Assembly: GCA_015272395.1 (NCBI GenBank)
Contig: JACYLQ010000018.1
Span: forward strand, 1 to 64,000
DNA from: Calothrix sp. C42_A2020_038
GTDB taxonomy: Bacteria > Cyanobacteriota > Cyanobacteriia > Cyanobacteriales > Nostocaceae
Direction of reading: 5' to 3'
Length of the DNA: 64,000 bases
Of this stretch, positions 36,722 through 45,014 are shown piece after piece; the stretch's first letter is position 1; each line of letters opens with the position of its first letter. The translations under genes were made by a program, and so were the position numbers. The notes beneath the pieces were generated by a model. That model had not been told where the DNA came from. It saw nothing but the letters and a program-made list of their open reading frames with translations, and did no database searches.

Positions 36722-37651
36722 TTAATAACTTTCTCGATAGCGTTTGGTAAGTATATGACCGATGATATTGAATACCAAAGTCATTAAAAGCAAAGATAGA
36801 CCAACCGCGAAAATGGTTTGATATTCCAAGCTACCATAGGGAATATCGCCTTTACTCACCGAAACAATATAAGCAGTCATTGTTTGGGATGGTTCCATCG
36901 GATTCCAAGTCAAATTAGGCTGTCCACCAGCAGCAATCGCTACTACCATTGTTTCTCCAATCGCGCGGGAAATTCCCAAAATATAAGCTGCTGAAATACC
37001 GGAAATTGCAGAGGGTAAAATTACTCGTACAGCCGTTTGAAAACGGGTAGCTCCTGTTGCATAAGAACCCTCCCGGAGATGGTTTGGAACTGACCGCATA
37101 GCATCTTCCGACAGAGAGCTAACATAAGGAATAATCATAATACCCATCACCAGCCCTGCACTCAACATGTTTGAATAGGGCAACTCAGGCAAAAAATTTT
37201 GCAACAGTGGTGTGACGAAAAGTAGTGCAAAATAACCATAAACTATTGTTGGAACACCAGCTAGTAATTCCAGAGTCGGTTTGACTATCTCCCGCACTGC
37301 AAACGGAGAAAACTCACTCAGGTATATCGCTGCAATTGTTCCCAAAGGTATTGCTACACACAATGCCACAAAAGTTGTTACCAAAGTTCCAGAAACCAGG
37401 GTAATAATCCCGAAGTGTTTCTCTTCAAACAATGGTGTCCATTGAGTGTCTGTCAAAAACTGCCAAATTGGTACTTCTTTAAAAAATAAGGAAGATTCGT
37501 ACAGCAAGATAGAGATAATCCCTACTGTTGTTGCAACAGAAGATAATGCTGCGAGAAATAAGATAAACTCTATTATCTTTTCTTTTATATTCCGCAATGA
37601 CTTTGAAGACATTACGTTTCTTTGAGATTGTTTTAAAAATACTTTAGCCAC
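36722..37651 (-). CDS. pstC: Phosphate ABC transporter permease PstC
   Basis: 309 residues, six predicted membrane helices, with the conserved loop REGSYATGATRFQTAVRVILP. The GTG at 37651 is given as the start; an ATG at 37612 (MSSKSLRN) is an alternative, since neither has a strong ribosome site. It is separated from pstS by 82 bp containing a hairpin that may reduce expression relative to pstS. Confidence 0.94.
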   Translation of the reverse strand: MAKVFLKQSQRNVMSSKSLRNIKEKIIEFILFLAALSSVATTVGIISILLYESSLFFKEVPIWQFLTDTQWTPLFEEKHFGIITLVSGTLVTTFVALCVAIPLGTIAAIYLSEFSPFAVREIVKPTLELLAGVPTIVYGYFALLFVTPLLQNFLPELPYSNMLSAGLVMGIMIIPYVSSLSEDAMRSVPNHLREGSYATGATRFQTAVRVILPSAISGISAAYILGISRAIGETMVVAIAAGGQPNLTWNPMEPSQTMTAYIVSVSKGDIPYGSLEYQTIFAVGLSLLLMTLVFNIIGHILTKRYRESY

Positions 37652-37684
37652 TGCTGTCTGTTGTAAGATTTACATGTTTAGATC

Positions 37685-37710
37685 CCTGACGCACGGTCTT
37701 AGCTGTCAGG
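37685..37710 (-). terminator. Intra-operon hairpin between pstS and pstC
   Basis: CCTGAC (37685-37690) pairs with GTCAGG (37705-37710), and the stem extends with GC/GC. Partial termination here would give more PstS than membrane components, as is usual in pst operons. Confidence 0.5.
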
Positions 37711-37733
37711 AATCTTACCTTTTTTACTTATGA

Positions 37734-38738
37734 TTAGTCTTTGGTTGTAGCCAGCAGTTCATTAATTGTCACACCAATTTTTTCTTTACCACCAAATACT
37801 GAACCAGTTCGCTTCTGGTTGAAGCGGTTCTGGATCGCAGCATAAGCATTGCTGGGTAGAGATACATACTTAACTTTCTTGTTGATTGCTGTCACGTTTT
37901 TAAGGTAGTAATCAACAAATTGCTTCACTGCCGGATTGTCAGCAGACTTGGCATTGACATAGATAAAGATAGGACGAGATAGAGGGCTGTACTTACCGCT
38001 TCTAATAGTTGATTCAGAAGGCAATACACCGTTAACAGCTACAGGTTGTAGCTTATTTTTATTTTCTTCGTAGTAAGCATAGCCAAAATAACCAATCGCA
38101 TTCTTATCGCGGATAACTCCGTTAACTGTAACGTTGTCATCTTCGGTTGCGGTGTAGTCACCACGACTGGACTTCGCCTTACCAACTATTGCTTCGGTGA
38201 AGTAGTCGAAGGTACCAGAATTAGTTCCGGCGCCGAAAAGTCTTAAAGGAGCATTAGGAAAACCAGCACGAATCTGGTTCCAGTTAGTGATTTTACCTTG
38301 TGCCTCTGGTTCCCACATTTTCTTGAGTTCAGCAACAGTCAAATTCTTTGCCCAGGTATTTTGCTTATTGATTACAAGTGTTATACCGTCATAAGCGATA
38401 GGTAGTTCGATGTATTTAATGCCAGCAGCTTTACAGGCATCAATTTCCTTTTGCAGAATCGGACGAGAAGCATTGGAAATATCAGTCTCCCCACGACAAA
38501 ACTTCTTGAAACCACCACCAGTACCGGAAACTCCCACTGTAACGCGAGTTTTGCCACCAGTCGCTTTTTGGAATCCTTCCGCTGCTGCTTCTGTCAAAGG
38601 AAAAACTGTGCTGGAACCATCAATTTTGATTGTTGAACTTTGAGAATACACTGCTGGTACTGCTAGCGTCAACGTCGCTGCCAAGGCAGCAAAAAAACTA
38701 ATTAATGTGAATCTTTTATATCTTTTATCGATATTCAT
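37734..38738 (-). CDS. pstS: Periplasmic phosphate-binding protein PstS
   Basis: 334 residues from the ATG at 38738, chosen because AGGAG lies 11 bases upstream; the longer frame to 38780 is not needed. A signal peptide (about 1-33) ends AVYSQS. The phosphate-binding loops read [13 protein letters not shown] (about 39-51), [12 protein letters not shown] and [15 protein letters not shown]. Length and motifs fit the cyanobacterial PstS family. A Pho box lies about 60 bp upstream. Confidence 0.96.
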   Translation of the reverse strand: MNIDKRYKRFTLISFFAALAATLTLAVPAVYSQSSTIKIDGSSTVFPLTEAAAEGFQKATGGKTRVTVGVSGTGGGFKKFCRGETDISNASRPILQKEIDACKAAGIKYIELPIAYDGITLVINKQNTWAKNLTVAELKKMWEPEAQGKITNWNQIRAGFPNAPLRLFGAGTNSGTFDYFTEAIVGKAKSSRGDYTATEDDNVTVNGVIRDKNAIGYFGYAYYEENKNKLQPVAVNGVLPSESTIRSGKYSPLSRPIFIYVNAKSADNPAVKQFVDYYLKNVTAINKKVKYVSLPSNAYAAIQNRFNQKRTGSVFGGKEKIGVTINELLATTKD

Positions 38739-38794
38739 TGAGAAAATTCTCCTCACGACAAAATGTTTTCTGTGAAACAATCATATTAAAAAGA

Positions 38795-38824
38795 ATAATT
38801 GTTTAAGGTTAAGAAATGGTTATA
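38795..38824 (-). promoter_or_regulatory. Pho box upstream of pstS
   Basis: Read on the minus strand, three 8-mers (TATAACCA, CTTAACCT, ACAATTAT) are each separated by 3 bases. The first two fit the cyanobacterial SphR/PhoB repeat PyTTAAPyPy(T/A); the third is weak. It predicts induction of pstSCAB by phosphate limitation. Confidence 0.7.
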
Positions 38825-39383
38825 ATCTTTGTTTCCCTTAATGAAACTATAACCAACAATTTTATTAATATTTTTTTAATATTTCACTAATTAGAACTTA
38901 CAAATTTTAAAGAAAAATTGTTCCAAGTCAGCGTGTAGCGGAACATCAGAGATGCTATACGCTTTCCACTATGTTCAGCATGACAAAATTTTGCGTAAGT
39001 CCTAACTTCCGATTCTTAACCAACAGTTAAGGGATGTCCACTCAGTAAATTAGTACCTAAGTATCAAATTTTAAGTATAAAAAAAATACTTAAATTAGTA
39101 AAAGTACTTAGCAAAAAAAGATGTTTTATGACCTATTAGTATTCTAAGTTTTCAAAAGAAATAACTCTTTGCATTTTGCATAAAAACATTTAAGTATCAG
39201 CGTATTTATATATGAAGGTCGTTACTGGCACCGTTAAACACTTATGCCAATGTAAACCTAGATAATTATCATTCTGTTGCAATATATATTTGACTTGTAA
39301 AGATGCGATGTCATCTTCACAAGATATTTTGCATGGTTTTGATAGTTCATATTTCTAATATTTACTATGAATTAACTTAAATC
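38825..39383. other. Intergenic region upstream of the pst operon
   Basis: About 560 very AT-rich bases. A GCGTAAGTCCTAA segment near 38993 repeats one at about 43-54. No gene was recognised. Confidence 0.4.
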
Positions 39384-39620
39384 ATGAAATTAAAAACTCA
39401 ATTAGTTGGCGCCATCTTTATTGTTTTCAGTATCTCTACTTGGACTTTGATGGCACCAACTACACACGCGAATACAAATAAAAAGAATATGAATCAGACT
39501 TTCAAATCTGTCAAGATTTGGCAAATCTTGTCTCCTAGGAGCTGTAACGGACACAATAACCGTAAGCGTGCCAATATATCAAGAGCAAGGAATGATTCTT
39601 GCACAAAAATTTCACGCTGA
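39384..39620 (+). CDS. Possible exported small protein, maybe frameshifted
   Basis: 78 residues. The first 30 (MKLKTQLVGAIFIVFSIST, then MAPTTHA) look like a real signal peptide with an A-x-A-like cleavage site. The following part becomes poor after about residue 47. A different frame from about 39515 reads LLGAVTDTITVSVPIYQEQG and ends at 39620 as well, so a frameshift may have happened. No ribosome site. Function unknown. Confidence 0.4.
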   Translation: MKLKTQLVGAIFIVFSISTWTLMAPTTHANTNKKNMNQTFKSVKIWQILSPRSCNGHNNRKRANISRARNDSCTKISR

Positions 39621-39809
39621 ATAAATAATGACAATACACTAAGTCTGGGGAAGTTTAATCATCTTCACCCAGACTCTTGGTTATTATGCTTTTATTAATT
39701 CTATTGTAGCTTCTACACTCCTGTGTGTTTCCAAGGTTTTCTGCCTTAAACCTTTTTACTCACTTAATCTATCTGTGTACATAAAAATCAAAACATATTG
39801 AGCAACAAA

Positions 39810-39977
39810 TTATGCCTGCTTCAGAAGCTGCTTGACTAAGTTATCCTTTACCATCATTTGCCGTAACACTTCAATTAAAAACTCTTGCGCCTCTTGTTGA
39901 CTCAAGCTTTTAACCTGCTCTTTTAGAGTTTGTAAACGAAATTGCTGTTCTAATGTCAATTCAGTAGGAAAGTCCAT
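39810..39977 (-). CDS. nblA: NblA-type phycobilisome degradation protein, second copy
   Basis: 55 residues, MDFPTELTLEQQFRLQ then LKEQVKSLSQQEAQEFL, matching the NblA pattern LEQEFxLR...MSxEQAQ, with a short C-terminal helix. AGGAGTGAGTA precedes the ATG. It is next to phycobilisome lyase and linker genes on the other strand, whereas the other nblA sits in the stress island, so the two copies are probably regulated differently. Confidence 0.85.
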   Translation of the reverse strand: MDFPTELTLEQQFRLQTLKEQVKSLSQQEAQEFLIEVLRQMMVKDNLVKQLLKQA

Positions 39978-40338
39978 TACTCACTCCTAGTTAAGTAACT
40001 GAATTACTTGCCTATAGTACTTATTTACTAAATAATGTACTGTAGACGGGTTTTTGCGACTCTTCTGTAGTTTAGCATTTGATTGATGTTTTTGTCAATT
40101 TTGTCAAGCGATGATTAATTAAGGTAAAAAAAATTTACAATTAGATTTAGGTTTATGTATCCAAACAAACTACTAGGCGCCGTTTGCTGCCATCAACACT
40201 CCTACGGGTAGAGAAATTATCCGCGAATACCAGTTGAAAGCAGATTATGGACAGGTGTAATGTTAAGTAATTAGGTTAAGAAAAGACAAAAGTTAATACA
40301 TCATTCTCAAGTATTAAGAATCAGGAGTCAAAATATAG
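39978..40338. other. Intergenic region between divergent nblA and the lyase gene
   Basis: About 360 bases. Contains one GGCGCC near 40175 and no recognised gene; promoters for both divergent genes are expected. Confidence 0.4.
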
Positions 40339-40929
40339 ATGGATGCTATAGATTTTTTCAGGTTAAGTGCAGGCAAGTGGAAATCTTCACGAGTGACACA
40401 CCACCTTGCTTTTAAGCGGTCGGAGACAGGAGAGTCTGAAATTTTGGTGGAAACCCTAGCAGCAGATGACTCAGAAATTATTGAGTTGTGCAAAATGCAT
40501 GACATTGACCCTAGTTTATCAGTTGGTGGTTCGCGCGTGCGTTGGTTAGGGACAATGGCATGGGATAGAGAAGGAGAAGAAAACCACGAGGGTAAAACAG
40601 TATTTGCAATTGTGCCAGATGTGGGTAATTCTCGTCAGGGAAGATTATTACGTGAACGAGGTTATGCAGAAATTGTCCCTGTAGTTGGTCAGTTTCATAT
40701 GGATGAGGAAGACGGACTGGTGCTTACTACCGAGTATGAAACCATGAGTTCAATTGAAAGGTTTTGGTTCTCTGGCGAGAATATGCGGATGCGAACTAGT
40801 ACAGTCAAACGTTTTGGTGGTTTTAGCACAGCATCATACTGTGTTGAAAGTCGTATCTATAATGATAATCTCAACACAATCCAAGAAAACACAACGGTGC
40901 TGCAATTTGCTTCGGTGTTAGGTTGGTAA
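40339..40929 (+). CDS. cpcS: Phycobiliprotein lyase, CpcS/CpeS family
   Basis: 196 residues, the usual length. The family starts MDAIDFFRLSAGKWKSSR. The hallmark motif SSIERFWF lies near 138-145 and STVKRFGGFSTASY near 155-168. S-type lyases are lipocalin-fold proteins that attach phycocyanobilin to Cys82/84 of beta-phycocyanin and to allophycocyanin subunits. It is followed by an inverted repeat and an uncharacterised HEYTH protein, then cpcL and cpcG, a phycobilisome assembly neighbourhood. Whether it is CpcS or CpeS by function cannot be told by eye. Confidence 0.88.
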   Translation: MDAIDFFRLSAGKWKSSRVTHHLAFKRSETGESEILVETLAADDSEIIELCKMHDIDPSLSVGGSRVRWLGTMAWDREGEENHEGKTVFAIVPDVGNSRQGRLLRERGYAEIVPVVGQFHMDEEDGLVLTTEYETMSSIERFWFSGENMRMRTSTVKRFGGFSTASYCVESRIYNDNLNTIQENTTVLQFASVLGW

Positions 40930-40951
40930 TTTTTGGAGGCAATGTGTCAAT

Positions 40952-41013
40952 GGTGCGTGAAAGCATGTAAATCTTGGCTTTATATTGATTGATTATGGTT
41001 GCTTTCACGCACC
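40952..41013. repeat. GGTGCGTGAAAGC inverted repeat, copy 4
   Basis: Perfect 13-bp arms GGTGCGTGAAAGC (40952-40964) and GCTTTCACGCACC (41001-41013). The right arm ends 12 bp before the next start codon, so it occupies that gene's leader. Confidence 0.75.
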
Positions 41014-41025
41014 CGACGTTTTCTC

Positions 41026-41595
41026 ATGACTAATTCTCATTTCAATGATTCTTATGCTCGTGGTTTGAAGTACCTGGAAATGGTGCAGAGTTTTGCACTG
41101 GAACCACGTATGGTTGATGTTATGGAAAATTTGCGTGATCGTGCGGTAATTTGTAATTGGATTGGTAAATATATCAGTGTTGTTAATGCTTATTTAAATA
41201 CTTATTTAGAAGCTTGTCACGAATGCTTTTATCCAGAACAACGTCGCCATATTCAAATTTTTGCAGCACCTTTAGCACAGTCATTAGGTATAGATGGACT
41301 GTGTAATATTTGGATGGTGCCAGTTACTATTTTGATTGATGTTGGTCGAGTTGCCCCTGAAGATTGGTTTGGTCTAGTTGCACATGAGTATACTCACGCA
41401 CATATAGGAAATGCAGGACATAATGAGCAATTTGCTGAAGTTTTATCTCATCTGTGTTTAGGATTGGGATTTCCGACTCCGTTGTTGGAAATGGGTATGC
41501 AAAAAAACTTGCAAAGCTGGCCATATTGTCGATCTATGACTGACTCATTAGCTTTTTGGCGTGGTGAAACTTTTACCAAATATGTTAGCAGTTAA
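41026..41595 (+). CDS. Uncharacterised protein with an HExxH-like metal site
   Basis: 189 residues from the ATG at 41026; an upstream TTG reading would start inside the repeat. The segment VAHEYTHAHIG (about 124-134) is an HExxH zinc-metallopeptidase-like motif. A further conserved-looking HNEQFAEVLSHL follows 7 residues later and could supply the third ligand. There is no signal peptide. It lies between a bilin lyase and the cpcL linker, so a job in phycobilisome assembly or turnover is a reasonable guess. Family name unknown to me. Confidence 0.75.
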   Translation: MTNSHFNDSYARGLKYLEMVQSFALEPRMVDVMENLRDRAVICNWIGKYISVVNAYLNTYLEACHECFYPEQRRHIQIFAAPLAQSLGIDGLCNIWMVPVTILIDVGRVAPEDWFGLVAHEYTHAHIGNAGHNEQFAEVLSHLCLGLGFPTPLLEMGMQKNLQSWPYCRSMTDSLAFWRGETFTKYVSS

Positions 41596-41677
41596 CAGCG
41601 AACAGTAATTCTATAGCTGTTAACTGAATAGTTAGGCTTCTCCTGAGTAAAGTCGTATGTACATGGAGAAAATCGAC

Positions 41678-42415
41678 ATGGCACTTCCACTGTTTACTTA
41701 TTCACCTTCTTCACAAAATCAGCGCGTTTGTGGATATGAAATTCCGGGTGACGAACAACCGAGAGTTTTTACAACCGATAACTTCTTGACAGCATCAGAT
41801 ATGGATACGTTGATATTGGCTGCGTATCGGCAAATATTTAATGAGCAGCAAATGCTGGTTTATAACCGTCAAATAAATTTAGAATCCCAACTGAAAGCTG
41901 GTCAAATTACAGTTCGAGATTTTATTAGGGGACTTGCAACATCTGATACTTTTAAAAGGCGTAATTACGATACCAATAGCAATTATCGTTTCGTGCAAAT
42001 GTGTATCCAGCGGATTCTTGGGCGCCAAGTTTATAACGAACGCGAAAAACTGGCATGGTCAACTGTGCTGGTAACCAAAGGTCTCACGGGTTTTATAGAT
42101 GATTTACTCGATAGCGAAGAATATTTAACAAATTTTGGTTACAACACAGTTCCATTCCAACGGCGCCGAATTTTACCGCAACATAGTAAAGGTGAATTAC
42201 CATTCGCGCGTATGGCTCGGTACGATAAACACTACCGAGACACACAACCACGAGGTCACATTTACCGCTTCTACGATACGGTTAAACCATTCAACTTAGG
42301 AACCTTCTTACGTGAAGCTGACTTGAGAGCCGCAGGCGGTGTAGTATTAATATTTGCAGCAGTTGCTATACTGACTCTAATGATTAGTTATGGACTAAAT
42401 CCTGCAATTTATTAG
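41678..42415 (+). CDS. cpcL: Membrane-anchored phycobilisome rod linker CpcL (CpcG2 type)
   Basis: 245 residues from [14 protein letters not shown] lies 9 bases before this ATG (an in-frame ATG at 41657 is less suited). The Pfam PBS-linker domain covers about 10-180. The C-terminus, [18 protein letters not shown], is a membrane helix and marks CpcL rather than a core-binding CpcG. CpcL tethers core-less phycocyanin rods to photosystem I, often with NDH-1, and in Anabaena supports heterocyst light capture. It is followed 168 bp later by ordinary cpcG. Confidence 0.93.
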   Translation: MALPLFTYSPSSQNQRVCGYEIPGDEQPRVFTTDNFLTASDMDTLILAAYRQIFNEQQMLVYNRQINLESQLKAGQITVRDFIRGLATSDTFKRRNYDTNSNYRFVQMCIQRILGRQVYNEREKLAWSTVLVTKGLTGFIDDLLDSEEYLTNFGYNTVPFQRRRILPQHSKGELPFARMARYDKHYRDTQPRGHIYRFYDTVKPFNLGTFLREADLRAAGGVVLIFAAVAILTLMISYGLNPAIY

Positions 42416-42583
42416 AGGAGCAAAGGGGAAAATAGGAATTTGGGAATGTGCATTCACCTATCTTTCCCCCGTTTCCAGTAAAGTTTCGTTAATTTTTATC
42501 AGAATAGTGAGGATAAGCCACACCTACTCCTTTAAGATATTTTTTAAACTTGTTAACTTTAATTAACCTCACGGAGTGTAGTT

Positions 42584-43351
42584 GTGGCATTACCTCTACT
42601 AGATTACGCACCAAAGAGCCAGAACCAACGTGTTGCTGGCTACGAGGTACCAGGTGACGACCAGCCAAGAGTTTTCTCCACGGACAACTTATTGTCCTCA
42701 TCTGACATGGATAATCTGATTGAGGCAGCGTACCGTCAGATTTTTTTCCATGCGTTTGCAGCTGATCGCGAAACATTCCTCGAATCTCAACTTCGCAACG
42801 GACAAATTACCGTGCGTGACTTTATTCGTGGATTAGTACTTTCAAACACTTATAGAAAAAGCTTCTACGATCTCAACAGCAATTACCGCTTTGTTGAACA
42901 AACTGTACAGCGCGTACTTGGACGCGATGTATATAATGAGCGCGAAAAAATCGCTTGGTCAATTGTAGTTGCAACAAAAGGTATTCGCGGTTTTGTTGAC
43001 CAACTGCTCGATAGCGAAGAATATTTAGATAACTTCGGCTATTCGACAGTTCCTTATCAACGTCGTCGCAACTTGCCAGGACGTACAGAAGGCGAATTAC
43101 CCTTTAACATTAAGTCTCCTCGTTACGAAGCTTACACCCGCGCGAAACTAGGTTTCCCTCAAATTATCTGGCAAACCGAAGTACGCCGTTTTGTTCCCCA
43201 AGACAAGAAACCCAAAGCAGGCGACCCCGCAAACTTCTTGGCTATGGCACAAAGCTACGGTTCTATTGGCAACAACCCACAACGCTTATCACCTTTCAAC
43301 GTTGATATCAATAAGGATGTTCCTTACCGTCAAAAAGCTGGTGTTCGCTAA
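42584..43351 (+). CDS. cpcG: Phycobilisome rod-core linker CpcG
   Basis: 255 residues starting at GTG ([15 protein letters not shown]), with CGGAG upstream. The linker domain (about 10-185) is followed by a soluble C-terminal arm ending [10 protein letters not shown], with no membrane helix, so it joins phycocyanin rods to the allophycocyanin core. It is strongly similar to the upstream cpcL over the linker domain, indicating a tandem duplication. A long inverted repeat after the stop probably ends transcription. Confidence 0.94.
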   Translation: MALPLLDYAPKSQNQRVAGYEVPGDDQPRVFSTDNLLSSSDMDNLIEAAYRQIFFHAFAADRETFLESQLRNGQITVRDFIRGLVLSNTYRKSFYDLNSNYRFVEQTVQRVLGRDVYNEREKIAWSIVVATKGIRGFVDQLLDSEEYLDNFGYSTVPYQRRRNLPGRTEGELPFNIKSPRYEAYTRAKLGFPQIIWQTEVRRFVPQDKKPKAGDPANFLAMAQSYGSIGNNPQRLSPFNVDINKDVPYRQKAGVR

Positions 43352-43386
43352 ACGGCGCCCACATAACATGAATCTCTAACAAAATT

Positions 43387-43475
43387 GGTCATTAGTCGTT
43401 AGTCAAGAATCAAGAGTTAAGAGTTAAGTTGACTTAACTTTCAGCTTTCGGTTCAGGGCTTTAAGACTAATGACC
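43387..43475 (+). terminator. Long inverted repeat after cpcG
   Basis: GGTCATTAGTC (43387-43397) pairs with GACTAATGACC (43465-43475), and an inner palindrome AGTTAAGT/ACTTAACT sits between. It contains GAGTTAAG heptamers like those after ispG. Confidence 0.6.
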
Positions 43476-43507
43476 TTAGTTTTTGAATTTGGTTTTTAAA
43501 TGTAGAA

Positions 43508-43696
43508 TCATTTCTTGACTTTTGCGGCTTTCCAAGTTCCCCCATACATATAAAACGGGTTATCTTGACTGATTTTGTGCCAGCAATCGCGACATACAAA
43601 AGCCCAATCTCCGTCCTCTTGGTATCTGACTCGGTATAAAACTGGCACCGATTGATTACAAATTTGACAAAGCTTAATACGCTCTCTTACAGCCAT
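43508..43696 (-). CDS. Small zinc-ribbon-like protein (62 aa)
   Basis: MAVRERIKLCQICNQSVPV. Two CxxC knuckles, CQIC (10-13) and CRDC (about 35-38), imply a structural zinc. The C-terminus NPFYMYGGTWKAAK looks conserved. It is typical of short cyanobacterial zinc-binding hypotheticals. Function unknown. Confidence 0.75.
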   Translation of the reverse strand: MAVRERIKLCQICNQSVPVLYRVRYQEDGDWAFVCRDCWHKISQDNPFYMYGGTWKAAKVKK

Positions 43697-43735
43697 ACTT
43701 TGACCAATATTATTAAATCAGCAATATTAAGATTT

Positions 43736-44932
43736 CTAATTAATAATAGCTGGAACAATTTTTTCCGATGCCATTCTGGCGCCTGATAAATTTCGTGCGG
43801 TCGGTCCAACTTGTAAAGCAGCTAATCCCCCCATGATAAATAATTCGCAACCACGCCATTGTAAATTTTCTTCTAGGACAGGTAAACCGTTAACTATATT
43901 AATTGGATAAGTAGCTAAAACATCTTTTAGTAATGGTTCATCTGTTACATCAAATTTACTACCAGTACATAACCAAATCCGACTAAACTCATACTGCTCG
44001 CCATCACTACATGTAACCAACCAAGAATTCCCTAACCACTCAGCTTTTACCACTTGGCAATTTTCATCTATTCTAAGATTACCATTACGTACTTGGCGCC
44101 GTAGTTGCATACCCATAGAGGGGGTGATTGAACCACCATTTCTGGCTTGTTGAATCATTTTGAATCTTTCTTCGTAGTCAGAACAAGCAAAAAATCCCTT
44201 CAGGTACTTAGGTCCTAACCAACCGGGTTCAGCATCAAATAACTTTTCTTGCAGTTGCCTTTTAATCATTAAATGGACTTTTGCACCTTTAGAAATAGCA
44301 CCTACTGCTAAATGTCCACTGGTTAGTCCACCACCCAGGATTAACACCTTTTCTCCAGTCAAGTGTAAATAACGCAAGTCTACATTTGTTGAATGACATA
44401 GCTTATCTTGTGGGTATTTTGACTCAATCTGATTTACCCAACCAGGTATTTGCAATTTGGCACCACCTGTAGCTAATACAACTCGCTTTGCAGTAATCGA
44501 TTTTCCATCTTGTAAACCCAGACGAAAACAGTTAACACGTGGAGAAATCTCAATAACCGTATTCTGATGCACTTGATTATGCAAATCCCAGCGAGAGATA
44601 ACATCAGTACAAAAATCATTAAATAACTTACTTCCCGGTAAATCATAAGGAGCGAAAAGTTCACTCGAACGAGATTCTGCAAACTTTCGCAACCCAAAAG
44701 CATTAGGGTCTGGATGGTGAACTGCTGGGGAACGTAAATGAGGTATCTCGAATGCAGCGAATTGCTGGCGCCATCGACTCATCCATTCACCACTGGGGTC
44801 AAATACTACAAATTTAGACCGCATTTTGGCGCGTTTTTGTAGCAAATGGGTTACTAATGTTAATGCATGAGGACCAGCCCCAATAATCGCTAGGCTTGTT
44901 TTACCGGGTAAGTAAGGTGCAGCAAGTTTCAT
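43736..44932 (-). CDS. FAD/NAD(P)-binding monooxygenase-like protein, iron-regulated
   Basis: 398 residues from the ATG at 44932. N-terminal FAD site LAIIGAGPHAL (about 14-24); second dinucleotide site VLILGGGLTSG near 196; a hallmark-like LATGGAKLQIPGW near 160. It resembles the lysine/ornithine N-hydroxylase (IucD/PvdA) side of flavin monooxygenases but may be a general FAD/NAD(P)-binding protein. A Fur box lies 17 bp upstream of the start, so iron limitation should induce it. No siderophore synthetase or transporter gene is adjacent. Confidence 0.82.
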   Translation of the reverse strand: MKLAAPYLPGKTSLAIIGAGPHALTLVTHLLQKRAKMRSKFVVFDPSGEWMSRWRQQFAAFEIPHLRSPAVHHPDPNAFGLRKFAESRSSELFAPYDLPGSKLFNDFCTDVISRWDLHNQVHQNTVIEISPRVNCFRLGLQDGKSITAKRVVLATGGAKLQIPGWVNQIESKYPQDKLCHSTNVDLRYLHLTGEKVLILGGGLTSGHLAVGAISKGAKVHLMIKRQLQEKLFDAEPGWLGPKYLKGFFACSDYEERFKMIQQARNGGSITPSMGMQLRRQVRNGNLRIDENCQVVKAEWLGNSWLVTCSDGEQYEFSRIWLCTGSKFDVTDEPLLKDVLATYPINIVNGLPVLEENLQWRGCELFIMGGLAALQVGPTARNLSGARMASEKIVPAIIN

Positions 44933-44948
44933 AAAAATTTGATATAAC

Positions 44949-44968
44949 AATAATCATTATCATTATCA
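44949..44968 (-). promoter_or_regulatory. Fur box
   Basis: The minus strand reads TGATAATGATAATGATTATT, three near-perfect GATAAT-type hexamers matching the Fur consensus GATAATGATAATCATTATC. It lies directly in front of the flavoprotein gene and predicts iron repression. Confidence 0.78.
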
Positions 44969-45014
44969 CTTCATAAACTTGGCGCCATCAATAGCCAAGG
45001 TATCTAACTCAAAA

